NCBI GenBank assembly: GCA_030951065.1
Contig: JAUZQH010000042.1
Location: 1 to 14,393 of the forward strand
Direction of reading: 5' to 3'
DNA length: 14,393 bases
Source of the DNA: Mariprofundus sp.
GTDB lineage: Bacteria > Pseudomonadota > Zetaproteobacteria > Mariprofundales > Mariprofundaceae
Below, piece after piece: positions 7,531-14,393 of the stretch. Position 1 is the stretch's first letter. Every line of letters begins with the position of its first letter. A program made the position numbers and the translations under genes. The notes under the pieces are model-generated. The model was not told the origin of the DNA, did not search any database, and saw nothing but the letters and a program-made list of their open reading frames with translations.

Positions 7531-7539
7531 CCTCCCTTT
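7531..7539 (-). promoter_or_regulatory. strong ribosome binding site of the epimerase-like gene
   Basis: AAAGGGAGG on the minus strand, six bases before the ATG at 7524, decides between that start and the upstream possibilities at 7545 and 7554. Confidence 0.75.
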
Positions 7540-7579
7540 CACCATATAAAACAAACGAGCAGATAATTAATCAGGTGTA

Positions 7580-7607
7580 AGTATGAGCTGCGATACGCCA
7601 AGGTCAA
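7580..7607 (-). promoter_or_regulatory. candidate sigma70 promoter for the epimerase-plsY operon
   Basis: On the minus strand TTGACC (7607-7602) matches the -35 box at five of six positions. CATACT (7585-7580) matches the -10 box at four of six, with a 16-base spacer. Transcription would begin near 7573, about 50 bases before the start codon. Found by eye; other boxes in this AT-rich gap are possible. Confidence 0.35.
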
Positions 7608-7640
7608 TGTGCGTGCGCGCCACCACAGGCAATCACAAGG

Positions 7641-7668
7641 TTGCAGTTCAGAAAAAAGTGGTTATGCT
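7641..7668 (+). promoter_or_regulatory. weak candidate promoter for the acyl-CoA synthetase gene
   Basis: TTGCAG (7641-7646) and TATGCT (7663-7668) are separated by 16 bases and would start a transcript near 7675 that includes GGGAAGGAGGG at 7686-7696. A competing -10-like TATAAA at 7703-7708 has no good -35 box and would give an almost leaderless mRNA. The two alternatives cannot be separated by reading alone. Confidence 0.25.
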
Positions 7669-7730
7669 AAGTCTACACGGAACCCGGGAAGGAGGGCTTT
7701 TGTATAAATATCATCAGCATATGAACCTAT

Positions 7731-9509
7731 ATGGCGATTGACACATCCAGCATAGATGGCACCAGCAGCCTGCCCGAAATACTCTTTCGGACAGCCGAAA
7801 CGCATGCGGCCAATCCTGCCCAGTGGTATCGGGAACATGGGGAATATCTGCCGGTGACTTATGCACAACTGGTCACACGCATTCGTCACGTTGCTTCCGG
7901 ACTGATTCGGGCCGGATTCAAGCCCGGCGACCGCATTGCCCTGCTGATGGAGAATCGCCCCGAATGGGCCGTCATCGATTATGCCATCCTTTCCATCGGC
8001 GCGGTTACGGTACCTCTCTACTGCTCCTACCGCCCGCAGGACATGTCTTATGTACTGAATGACTCCGGTGCCGTCGCCATTGTCACCTCCGGTGGCAAGC
8101 TGTTGCGTGATCTGCTGATTGCAGCCGAATCATGTTCGCATCTCAAACACGTCTATGCCATCGAAAATATTGCTGACAGCGATCAGGTAGAATTGCTGGT
8201 CGGGCTCGAAGGCGGCGATATCGAAGAGGCAAAATTAGCAGGCCGATTGGCCAGAATCGAACGGGATACGCTGGCTACGCTGGTCTATACCTCCGGCACC
8301 ACGGCCAATCCCAAAGGCGTGATGCTTACGCATGGCAATATTATTACCAACCTGGAAGCTGTGCCCTTTGTGTTTGATCTGACAGCAGGCAGTAGCGGCG
8401 ATCGTATGTTGTCATTCCTGCCGCTGGCTCACGCACTGGAACGCACCGGCGGACATTTTTTACCCTATTCATTTGGCCTTTCTGTCGCATTTGCAGAACG
8501 CCCGGATACCGTGGCCAAAAACATGATCGAAGCCAGACCCACATTCATGATCGCCGTGCCCCGCATGCTGGAAGTCATACGCAGCCGCATTCTGTCCCAG
8601 GTTAGCAAGCAGTCGGCATTCAGACAGAAGCTGTTTCACACCTATTTGAATCTGGCCAACAGACAAAACCCCGGCCCTGTTGCAGGCTTGATACTGCGCC
8701 TGCTGGATAAACTTGTCGGGCAAAAGGTTCGCGACCGTTTCGGTGGACAAATGCGCGTATTCATCTCCGGAGGAGCACCTTTAAGTGTTGAAATCGCTGA
8801 ATTTTTTGAATCGTTCAAGCTGCCTGTTCTGGAAGGCTACGGACTCACGGAATCTGCGCCCCTGCTATCGGCCAACCCCATGCATGATCGCCGTATCGGT
8901 AGTGTCGGCCTGGCTGCCAAAGGGGTTGAACTGAAAATTGCTGAAGATGGTGAAATTCTGGCGCGTGGTGCCAATATCATGCCCGGCTACTGGAAAAACC
9001 GTAAAGCCACCAAAGAAACGATTATCAATGGCTGGTTACACACCGGTGATATTGGTGACATCGACAGCGATGGTTACCTGCGCATCACCGACCGAAAAAA
9101 AGACATCATCGTCAATTCCGGCGGTGAAAACATCGCCCCCCAACGCATTGAATCCCTGCTGATTGTCGACGAGAAGATTGATCAGGCTATCGTTTACGGT
9201 GACCAGAAACCATACCTGGTCGCCCTGATCGTTCCCAATATGGATGCATGCACGGCATGGGCGAAGGAGCAGGGGCTGCCTGAAACCGACTGGGATCATC
9301 TCTGCGACTCAGACATTCTGAAAAAAAACCTGCAAACCAAAATCAACAAGATGCTCAAGCCGCTCAACCCGTTCGAGCAGGTGCGCCGTATTCACCTGTT
9401 ACACCAGCCTTTCAGCATAGAATCCGGCCTGCTGACACCGACCATGAAAATCAAGCGCCGCAAAGTATATGAACACTACCGCGATACGCTGGAATCGCTC
9501 TACTCCTGA
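7731..9509 (+). CDS. long-chain fatty acid-CoA ligase (AMP-forming, FAA1 type)
   Basis: This 592-residue adenylate-forming enzyme activates long-chain fatty acids to acyl-CoA by way of an acyl-AMP. The ATP-binding loop VYTSGTTANPKGVMLTHGN spans 185-203, GYGLTESAPLLS 369-380, and GWLHTGDIGDIDSDGYL 434-450 with the ribose-binding aspartate at 440. The hinge region ITDRKKDII is at 452-460, and the C-terminal adenylation lysine is probably Lys573 in TPTMKIKRRK. The full FAA1/COG1022 domain set is present at normal length. The ATG at 7731 is the first start in frame (a TGA lies at 7722-7724) but has no ribosome binding site at normal distance. It is the only plus-strand gene here, and its end overlaps the convergent phosphatase gene by 10 bases. 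Whether it serves fatty-acid degradation or recycling cannot be told. Confidence 0.92.
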   Translation: MAIDTSSIDGTSSLPEILFRTAETHAANPAQWYREHGEYLPVTYAQLVTRIRHVASGLIRAGFKPGDRIALLMENRPEWAVIDYAILSIGAVTVPLYCSYRPQDMSYVLNDSGAVAIVTSGGKLLRDLLIAAESCSHLKHVYAIENIADSDQVELLVGLEGGDIEEAKLAGRLARIERDTLATLVYTSGTTANPKGVMLTHGNIITNLEAVPFVFDLTAGSSGDRMLSFLPLAHALERTGGHFLPYSFGLSVAFAERPDTVAKNMIEARPTFMIAVPRMLEVIRSRILSQVSKQSAFRQKLFHTYLNLANRQNPGPVAGLILRLLDKLVGQKVRDRFGGQMRVFISGGAPLSVEIAEFFESFKLPVLEGYGLTESAPLLSANPMHDRRIGSVGLAAKGVELKIAEDGEILARGANIMPGYWKNRKATKETIINGWLHTGDIGDIDSDGYLRITDRKKDIIVNSGGENIAPQRIESLLIVDEKIDQAIVYGDQKPYLVALIVPNMDACTAWAKEQGLPETDWDHLCDSDILKKNLQTKINKMLKPLNPFEQVRRIHLLHQPFSIESGLLTPTMKIKRRKVYEHYRDTLESLYS

Positions 9510-10024
9510 CCGTTTGATCCGGATAGACGCCTGGGATAATCGAAATCGATCAGTTCGGCACTGACACCGGGTACTTCGCCCCAATGCTCGACAGGTAGCG
9601 CCAGCGTAATCACGCCACATGTTGGCACATTACCAAAAGTTTCCCCGGTTAATATTTCGGCCAGTTCGGTGATGCCCGGGTTATGTGCCAACAGCGCAAC
9701 CGTGGCAGTCTCATCCGGCATGGCCTGAATTACCTCCAGCATGATGCGGGGACTGGCCAGATAAAGCTCTCTGCGCCACTCAACAGAGGTCAGCGGAAAA
9801 CTTAGTGCTTCGATCAGAAGCTCGGCAGTCTGGACAGCCCTGCACGCAGGGCTGCAGACAAAACCATCCAGGCCAATGCCGGAGGCCTTCAGCCGCGCCG
9901 CCAGACGCCTCCCCATCTCCGGCGCATCATGTCTGCCGCGATGATTCAGACTGCGGTCAAAATCGCGAGCCCCTGAATCATCCCAACTGGATTTCGCATG
10001 CCGAATCAGAATCAATGTTTTCAC
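9500..10024 (-). CDS. SixA-like histidine phosphatase
   Basis: A 174-residue cytoplasmic member of the histidine phosphatase (phosphoglycerate mutase-like) superfamily, COG2062. The N-terminal LILIRHAKSSWDD (4-16) carries the catalytic His9, with RHA rather than the commoner RHG. SPACRAVQTAELL (58-70) and LLAHNPGITELAE (111-123) supply the other phosphate-pocket residues, with His114 as the second histidine. E. coli SixA dephosphorylates phosphohistidine in phosphotransfer proteins, but many relatives have no known substrate, so function is open. The frame could be extended to 10135, but the GTG at 10024 begins exactly at the first strand. It overlaps the upstream TGA as GTGA and is preceded by a GGGGGGAAG run. 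It is the last gene of the gpsA-side run and converges on the acyl-CoA synthetase gene. Confidence 0.85.
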   Translation of the reverse strand: MKTLILIRHAKSSWDDSGARDFDRSLNHRGRHDAPEMGRRLAARLKASGIGLDGFVCSPACRAVQTAELLIEALSFPLTSVEWRRELYLASPRIMLEVIQAMPDETATVALLAHNPGITELAEILTGETFGNVPTCGVITLALPVEHWGEVPGVSAELIDFDYPRRLSGSNGQE

Positions 10025-10662
10025 CCTGCTTCCCCCCTGCTCGCAGCCAGTAACTGTTGCGCGACCCAACACGGATCCTCTGCACCCAGAACCGCCCCAA
10101 TGACAGCAAGCTTCATACCTTGCAGCAGTTTGCAACTGTCCGTGCCTATGCCCCCCAGCGCAATCACCGGCAGTGTGGCTGCCGATGCCAGTGCACGAAA
10201 AGCTTCCAGCCCCAGAGGCACGGCCCCGGGATGGCTTGCCGTTGCAAAAACGGGTGAAAGCATGGCGTAATCAGCATCGAGTTCGCTGGCCTGTATAAGT
10301 TCACCTGAATTGTGACACGAAACAGATACCGTTTTATTGGTATCCGCCAGCCATTGCCGTACAGCCGGAATGGATTGAATTTCCGCACTGGCCAGATGGA
10401 TACCATCGGCATCAACAGCGCACGCAACATCAACCTGACTATGAATAATCAGGCGGGCACGGGCATCGTGCGTCATTTGTCTGAGGCGGGATGCAAGGGC
10501 CAGTAGTTTGGCAGAAGTAAGTTGTTTCTCACGTACCAGAACCGCATCCACGCCACCAAGCAAGGCTTGCTGTACGGCAGAGAAAAACGATTCTCCTGAA
10601 AAACGTGTTGTATCGGTGATCAGGGTCAGCTGCGGAACCCTGTTTGGGACGCTAGCCAACAT
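10021..10662 (-). CDS. ThiE/TenI-family protein, annotated type: thiamine phosphate synthase
   Basis: A 213-residue TIM-barrel protein of the thiamine phosphate synthase/TenI family. Family landmarks are LVREKQLT (42-49), DGIHL (86-90), VSVSCHNSGEL (112-122), DYAMLSPVFATASHPGA (131-147) and PVIALGGIG (165-173). Several ThiE substrate or metal residues are changed. The usual Asn-Asp before the helix reads His74-Ser75, and the Gln-x-Asp after GVHL reads Ala-Ser-Ala-Glu. The TxTK phosphate motif reads TASHP. That last form resembles the ThiE-like domain fused to MutT/Nudix proteins in pseudomonads, so this may be a TenI-like or other thiamine-related protein and not a true synthase. No other thi gene is visible. 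The ATG lies three bases past the DUF2782 stop, suggesting coupling, and its stop overlaps the next gene as GTGA. Confidence 0.8.
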   Translation of the reverse strand: MLASVPNRVPQLTLITDTTRFSGESFFSAVQQALLGGVDAVLVREKQLTSAKLLALASRLRQMTHDARARLIIHSQVDVACAVDADGIHLASAEIQSIPAVRQWLADTNKTVSVSCHNSGELIQASELDADYAMLSPVFATASHPGAVPLGLEAFRALASAATLPVIALGGIGTDSCKLLQGMKLAVIGAVLGAEDPCWVAQQLLAASRGEAG

Positions 10663-10665
10663 ACA

Positions 10666-11079
10666 TCAGAATTTCTTCAGAATCCAGGCAGGAGGGGTGA
10701 CAGAAGGCTGGCCACCAGGCCGTCGCCGTTCAAAATGGCCTGCCTTGTTGCGATACAGATAATAGGGAGGCAAACCACCGACGGGCTGTACCTTGATTTC
10801 ATAAATCTGGCCATGCACGGAATATTCAGTAATCGTCGCCCCGTCTTTGCGCTGGTATGAACGCACATCTACACTGCTGCCATCATCCGGAGAGCTTAGT
10901 TCATCATTCAGGTTGGGGGCACTTTCCACCACATCTTCAGTGCTATCCACCACCGCTCCAGATGATTGCTCCACAGTCGGTTGATTCACGGACGGTGGCG
11001 GCATCGCGGCATCTTCAGCAACAGCCAGAGCCGGCGAGAAAATCAGGGCACATGTGACAGAAACAAGTAAAGGGCGCAT
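10666..11079 (-). CDS. exported DUF2782 family protein
   Basis: A 137-residue protein of unknown function. It begins with a signal peptide (RPLLVSVTCALIFSPALAVA, cut expected near residue 21). A low-complexity acidic/serine linker follows (about 22-75). The conserved C-terminal domain carries VHGQIYEIKVQPVGGLPPYY, YRNKAGHFERR and a closing PPAWILKKF, the pattern of DUF2782 proteins of gamma- and betaproteobacteria. It should act in the periplasm. The ATG at 11079 was chosen because it places the signal peptide at the N-terminus; starts at 11103 (ATG) or 11115 (TTG) would add residues without need. None of the starts has a clear ribosome binding site, and a -10-like TATAGT sits just upstream. 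The linker is longer than in the short members of the family. Confidence 0.75.
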   Translation of the reverse strand: MRPLLVSVTCALIFSPALAVAEDAAMPPPSVNQPTVEQSSGAVVDSTEDVVESAPNLNDELSSPDDGSSVDVRSYQRKDGATITEYSVHGQIYEIKVQPVGGLPPYYLYRNKAGHFERRRPGGQPSVTPPAWILKKF

Positions 11080-11085
11080 GCATGC

Positions 11086-11115
11086 ACTATAACCAGTCGA
11101 CATTACGAACACCAA
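11086..11115 (-). promoter_or_regulatory. possible internal promoter giving a leaderless DUF2782 mRNA
   Basis: On the minus strand TATAGT (11091-11086) matches the -10 box at five of six positions. TTGGTG (11115-11110) is a weak -35 box 18 bases upstream. The expected start of transcription falls at or next to the ATG at 11079. This would uncouple the last three genes from the gpsA end of the run. Evidence is by eye only. Confidence 0.25.
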
Positions 11116-11173
11116 CTAAATAAAGCTGTCGGCAGATGACTTGTGTGATAGGTGTTCATTGTTCCGAAACGCA

Positions 11174-13144
11174 TCAGATCACCCGCTCATTACCGCCATC
11201 TACCGGCAATTGCGCGCCCGTCGTGCAGACAAACAAATTGCCGGCCATGGCACAGGCCAGTTCGGCCACATGGTGAGACTTTACTTCACAGTTCAATATA
11301 TTATTCGTTTTATATGCCTGCACGCTCAAGCCATAGCTGGCAGCACGTTTCTCCAGCACTTCATCCGTCCAGATCGCCGTATCGAATACAGCATTGGGAT
11401 GCAATACATTCACCCGAATGCCCTCACTACCGAGCTCCAGTGCGGCTACACGAGCCAGCTGCGTCAATCCTGCCTTGGCCACAGAATAAGCCGCAGCACC
11501 CGGCCCCGGAGCCGGTACATTTTTCGATGCAATGACCACGATAGCCGGGTCCAGTCCGAGTTTCAGATACGGAATTGCTTCCTGCATCAGGCGCTGATGA
11601 CTGGTGAGATTCAGATTCATACTTTGCTGCCATATCCCTGCATCCATCTGCTCGATACGCCTGCCGGCTGGGAAAACACCTGCATTGCTCACTACAATAT
11701 CCAATCCCCCGAAGCTGCGCACACAGGTTTCAACCGCCTTGCGAACAGCAACAGGGTCGGTCACATCGCAAACCATGCCGAGCGTTCTGTCAGACGGGAA
11801 CTTTTCTCTGATATCCGGATTGATATCAAGAGCCGCCACAACCGCGCCGCGTGCCAGTAACGCTTCCACACAGGCTGCTCCAATGCCGCTTGCCGCCCCG
11901 GTAACCAGTGCCACCTTGCCCTCAAATTCGGGAACGTCACCCCCTTTCTTAAGCTTGGCCTGTTCCAGCTCCCAATACTCCAGATCAAAAATATCCTGCT
12001 CCGGCAATGCCCGCCAGCCTCCCAGCAATTCGGCACGAGAGATCGCCTGCATGGTATGATGGCTGATATCGGCAATAGCATGGCATTCCCCGGGCGTAGT
12101 GCCGAAAGACAGCGCTCCACGTCCCGGCCACAGCGCCCAGCGCGGTGCCGGATCCAGGCAGGTAAGACTACTGTCACGGTGACGCTTGAAATATTCGCGA
12201 TAGTCTGCGGCAAACGATACCACGCTTGCCATCGCATCATCATGGATAACCATGGCTATACGCTTGGTGCGTATCACATGGTCAGGTGTCAATGGTCCTC
12301 GCGCGGTGATATCACAAACATCTTGCCGGGATGAAAAATCAACAGCATCGGCATCACTGTTCAGCTGCGCGAGAACCGGTGTACCACGAACCTGTGATAC
12401 GGACTGACGTATTGCGGCCAATTGCTTCAAATCGGGGGGAACCGGAGCCGATGTAACAGGGCCGGGAGCTGCATGTGCAGCCAGGTATGCCTCCGCCTGC
12501 GTAACCAGATGAATCATGTTCTCGTAACTTTGGCGGGCATGATCTGCAAAAGTGAATACGCCGTGATGCAGCAATACGATCCCTTTCAGTTTTGACCACT
12601 TAATCGACGCGGTCATCTCATACACCTGTTTAGCCAGCACAAAGCCCGGCATAATATAGGGCAGAATCAATACTTCATCACCGTAGATCTCTTTGAGGCG
12701 AGCTTCGCCATCGGCAGTATTACTGATCGTCACCACTGCATCGGCATGGGTATGATCGACAAAGGTAAACGGGATAATTGCATGTAAAATCGCTTCAACC
12801 GATGGATTGGGCGCATTGGGATTTATCATGGCAGCACGCTGGGCATTCACCATGTCCGAATCACTCAGCGCTTCCAGTTGTGCCATTTTCTTCAGCACAT
12901 CAAGTCGTACCGGCGAAAAACCCGCCTTCTCAATCGTCGCCAGGTCCCAGCCACTGCCCTTTACAAAGAGAATGCGCTCGATATCACCGAACAAATTGGC
13001 CACATCGTGCTTGAGTGAAGTATTACCGCCACCATGCAACACCAGCGATGGCTCAGCACCCAGCAATTGCGATGTATACACCCGCAGCGCCAACTGATCA
13101 TCAGCGATGGCAGTGACCTGCTCTTCATCCCATAAGCTATTCAT
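11174..13144 (-). CDS. bifunctional class II aldolase / short-chain dehydrogenase
   Basis: A 656-residue two-domain fusion. The N-terminal class II aldolase/adducin domain (about 15-225) shows LHGGGNTSLK (36-45), FVKGSGWDL (60-68), VDHTHADAV (129-137) with zinc ligands His131 and His133, and HHG (193-195). The C-terminal short-chain dehydrogenase (about 405-655) has TGAASGIG (415-422), NAG (487-489) and catalytic Ser540, Tyr553 and Lys557. Such fusions are best known as rhamnulose-1-phosphate aldolase/lactaldehyde dehydrogenase, splitting a deoxyketose-1-phosphate into DHAP and lactaldehyde and oxidising the latter. The substrate here is unproven; disposal of 5-deoxy sugars is an alternative. 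No rhamnose genes lie nearby. The ATG at 13144 has GGAG seven bases upstream, and the Smr gene ends 17 bases before it. The protein is a little shorter than the approximately 700-residue rhamnose enzymes. Confidence 0.9.
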   Translation of the reverse strand: MNSLWDEEQVTAIADDQLALRVYTSQLLGAEPSLVLHGGGNTSLKHDVANLFGDIERILFVKGSGWDLATIEKAGFSPVRLDVLKKMAQLEALSDSDMVNAQRAAMINPNAPNPSVEAILHAIIPFTFVDHTHADAVVTISNTADGEARLKEIYGDEVLILPYIMPGFVLAKQVYEMTASIKWSKLKGIVLLHHGVFTFADHARQSYENMIHLVTQAEAYLAAHAAPGPVTSAPVPPDLKQLAAIRQSVSQVRGTPVLAQLNSDADAVDFSSRQDVCDITARGPLTPDHVIRTKRIAMVIHDDAMASVVSFAADYREYFKRHRDSSLTCLDPAPRWALWPGRGALSFGTTPGECHAIADISHHTMQAISRAELLGGWRALPEQDIFDLEYWELEQAKLKKGGDVPEFEGKVALVTGAASGIGAACVEALLARGAVVAALDINPDIREKFPSDRTLGMVCDVTDPVAVRKAVETCVRSFGGLDIVVSNAGVFPAGRRIEQMDAGIWQQSMNLNLTSHQRLMQEAIPYLKLGLDPAIVVIASKNVPAPGPGAAAYSVAKAGLTQLARVAALELGSEGIRVNVLHPNAVFDTAIWTDEVLEKRAASYGLSVQAYKTNNILNCEVKSHHVAELACAMAGNLFVCTTGAQLPVDGGNERVI

Positions 13145-13161
13145 AAGCCTGCTCCGAAACC

Positions 13162-13680
13162 TTATTGGCGGCGCAACAGCACCAGACAGGCACCGCCGCC
13201 ACTACCCGGCTGTGGAATCACTGCCAGTACCGTATGCGCAAAAACACCCTGTCTGAGCCAGTGATAAACTGATTCTTTCAACACCGCCTTGCCCTGCGAA
13301 TGCAAGCCACGCCCGTGAATAATACAGATGACACGCCTGCTTTCGCCAATGGCCTTCCCGACACCCTGTTCCAGCAGATCCAGCGCCTGATCACGCGTCA
13401 TGCCATGCAAATCGAATGTCTGACCGATGGGGGGGCGCCCCGCAGCCAGCCGTTTGAGCCTGTCTTTCGAAATACCATCGGCAACAAAGACCCATGGATC
13501 ATCAGTAGCCTGTACTGATAACGCAATCGACGCTTTAGATACCGGGGCCACATGCTCACGCCGGATGGATGTATTTCGCTTGAGACGACGCGGCTTTGAT
13601 TTTGCAGCGACGACTTTATCACCGCAAGGCAAGGGCTGTACCTTGCCCATCGCTTCGGCAAACAAATCCTGCTCTTTCAT
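13162..13680 (-). CDS. Smr-domain protein (SmrA/SmrB-like)
   Basis: A 172-residue protein with a basic, probably disordered N-terminus (about 1-60). A short conserved segment follows, FVADGISKDRLKRLAAGRPP (65-84), then the Smr domain (about 87-172). The domain shows FDLHGMTRDQAL (89-100), IIHGRGLHSQGKAVLK (120-135) and GSGGGACLVLLRR (159-171). Smr domains act as nucleases on RNA or DNA; free-standing E. coli SmrB cleaves mRNA at collided ribosomes, while the role of SmrA-type proteins is less clear. Key DLHG and HGRG motifs are intact, so activity is plausible. The ATG at 13680 overlaps the gpsA stop by one base (TAATG), implying coupled translation. There is no MutS domain. Confidence 0.9.
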   Translation of the reverse strand: MKEQDLFAEAMGKVQPLPCGDKVVAAKSKPRRLKRNTSIRREHVAPVSKASIALSVQATDDPWVFVADGISKDRLKRLAAGRPPIGQTFDLHGMTRDQALDLLEQGVGKAIGESRRVICIIHGRGLHSQGKAVLKESVYHWLRQGVFAHTVLAVIPQPGSGGGACLVLLRRQ

Positions 13681-14393
13681 TATTCCCGCTTTTCGGGGCG
13701 CGACATCAATTGAACCAGCGCATCCTGAATATTCAGTTCCCCGGTCAATACGCGATGCACGCTTTGCATCAGTGGCAATTCAATGGACAGTTTCCCGGCC
13801 AGATGATCCACCGCCATAGCTGTACGCACACCCTCAACCACCTGGCCGATTTCAGCTTTTGCCATATCAAGCGATTTACCCTGTGCCACAGCCATACCAA
13901 ACCTGCGGTTGCGCGACAGACTGCCGGTACAGGTCAATACCAGATCCCCGAGTCCCGACAATCCCATCAGCGTATCCGAACGTCCGCCACATGCTTCAGT
14001 CAGCCGCGCCATTTCAGCCAGCCCGCGAGTTACCGCCGCAGCCACTGAATTATGGCCAAAGCCCAGCCCGTCAGCCATACCGGCCGCAATGGCAATCACA
14101 TTTTTCAATGCCCCGCCCATTGCCACACCAACCACATCATCACTGAGATAGATTCGGAAACTGGTATCATCGAAAAACCTTGAGACTGCCGCTGCAAATT
14201 CAAGATTTTCCGCCGCCATGGTAATGGCTGTCGGCTGGTTCCTGGCCACCTCGATAGCAAATGAAGGTCCGGACAGAATCGCAATGCGTGATCTGTCAAC
14301 ATACTGCGCCAGCATTTCATCCGTACGAATCAAACTGTCCGGGTGCAAGCCCTTGCAGGCGGCAATCACCGGATAATCAGCCCGGGCAAGCAG
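13680..14393 (-). CDS. gpsA: glycerol-3-phosphate dehydrogenase [NAD(P)+] GpsA, N-terminus cut by window
   Basis: GpsA reduces DHAP to sn-glycerol-3-phosphate in the cytoplasm, supplying the backbone that PlsY acylates. The visible 237 residues are the C-terminal two-thirds of a protein usually about 330-340 long. The start and the NAD-binding GxGxxG loop lie beyond the right edge. Visible motifs are VIAACKGL near the edge, LSGPSFAIEVARNQPTA, and GGALKNVIAIAAGMADGLGF with the catalytic lysine. GLSGLGDLVLTC, SRNRRFG and VVEGVRTA follow. The GTG at 14369 is an internal valine codon in the conserved strand and not a start. The Smr gene follows with a one-base overlap. Confidence 0.95.
   Translation of the reverse strand: MLARADYPVIAACKGLHPDSLIRTDEMLAQYVDRSRIAILSGPSFAIEVARNQPTAITMAAENLEFAAAVSRFFDDTSFRIYLSDDVVGVAMGGALKNVIAIAAGMADGLGFGHNSVAAAVTRGLAEMARLTEACGGRSDTLMGLSGLGDLVLTCTGSLSRNRRFGMAVAQGKSLDMAKAEIGQVVEGVRTAMAVDHLAGKLSIELPLMQSVHRVLTGELNIQDALVQLMSRPEKRE

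Noticed and set aside
11141..11860. Plus-strand frame of 239 residues.
   Set aside because: It lies antisense to the dehydrogenase half of the aldolase fusion and has no recognisable protein pattern or ribosome binding site.
1..14393. CRISPR array, defence island, prophage or complete insertion sequence.
   Set aside because: No regularly spaced repeats, transposase, integrase or defence-type protein was found; the genes are core metabolic and DNA-processing functions.

Overview
The window reads as ordinary chromosomal housekeeping DNA from a proteobacterium of moderate GC content. The gene neighbourhoods point to the gamma/beta/zeta branch: a TsaP-type LysM protein upstream of dprA-topA, an NDUFA9-like epimerase coupled to plsY, and a DUF2782 protein. 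Which of these classes it belongs to cannot be settled from the sequence; a zetaproteobacterium is a guess only. No phage, insertion sequence, CRISPR array, defence system, tRNA or rRNA was recognised.

Layout, left to right. (1) 1-502 holds no confident gene. It contains a dense block of nested inverted repeats (about 90-283) and, at the left edge, a short reading frame that may be the end of a truncated gene. (2) 503-4336, minus strand: dprA, topA and rimI in a tight run (dprA and topA share ATGA). (3) 4337-4835 is a 499-base gap with two hairpins and only unconvincing small ORFs. (4) 4836-5888, minus: a TsaP-like LysM protein. (5) 5960-7524, minus: an NDUFA9-like NAD(P)-binding protein followed by plsY, overlapping as TTGA. 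(6) 7525-7730: divergent promoter region. (7) 7731-9509, plus: a long-chain acyl-CoA synthetase, the only plus-strand gene, overlapping its convergent neighbour by 10 bases. (8) 9500-14393, minus: a compact run gpsA (cut by the right edge), Smr-domain protein, aldolase/short-chain dehydrogenase fusion, DUF2782 protein, ThiE/TenI-like protein and SixA-like phosphatase.

How the genes work together. Three genes concern phospholipid precursors: GpsA makes sn-glycerol-3-phosphate from DHAP, PlsY acylates it, and the acyl-CoA synthetase activates fatty acids. The aldolase/dehydrogenase fusion next to gpsA belongs to a family whose known members release DHAP, so a metabolic link is possible but unproven. 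DprA and TsaP both relate to natural transformation and type IV pili. TopA and RimI are core functions.

Nothing here is a clear new system. The items most worth a second look are the structured element at 90-283 (all non-Watson-Crick pairs in its two longest internal stems are G-U when read as plus-strand RNA), the ThiE-like protein that lacks key ThiE residues, the gpsA/aldolase pairing, and the mismatch between the Shine-Dalgarno sequence and the start codon of the acyl-CoA synthetase gene.
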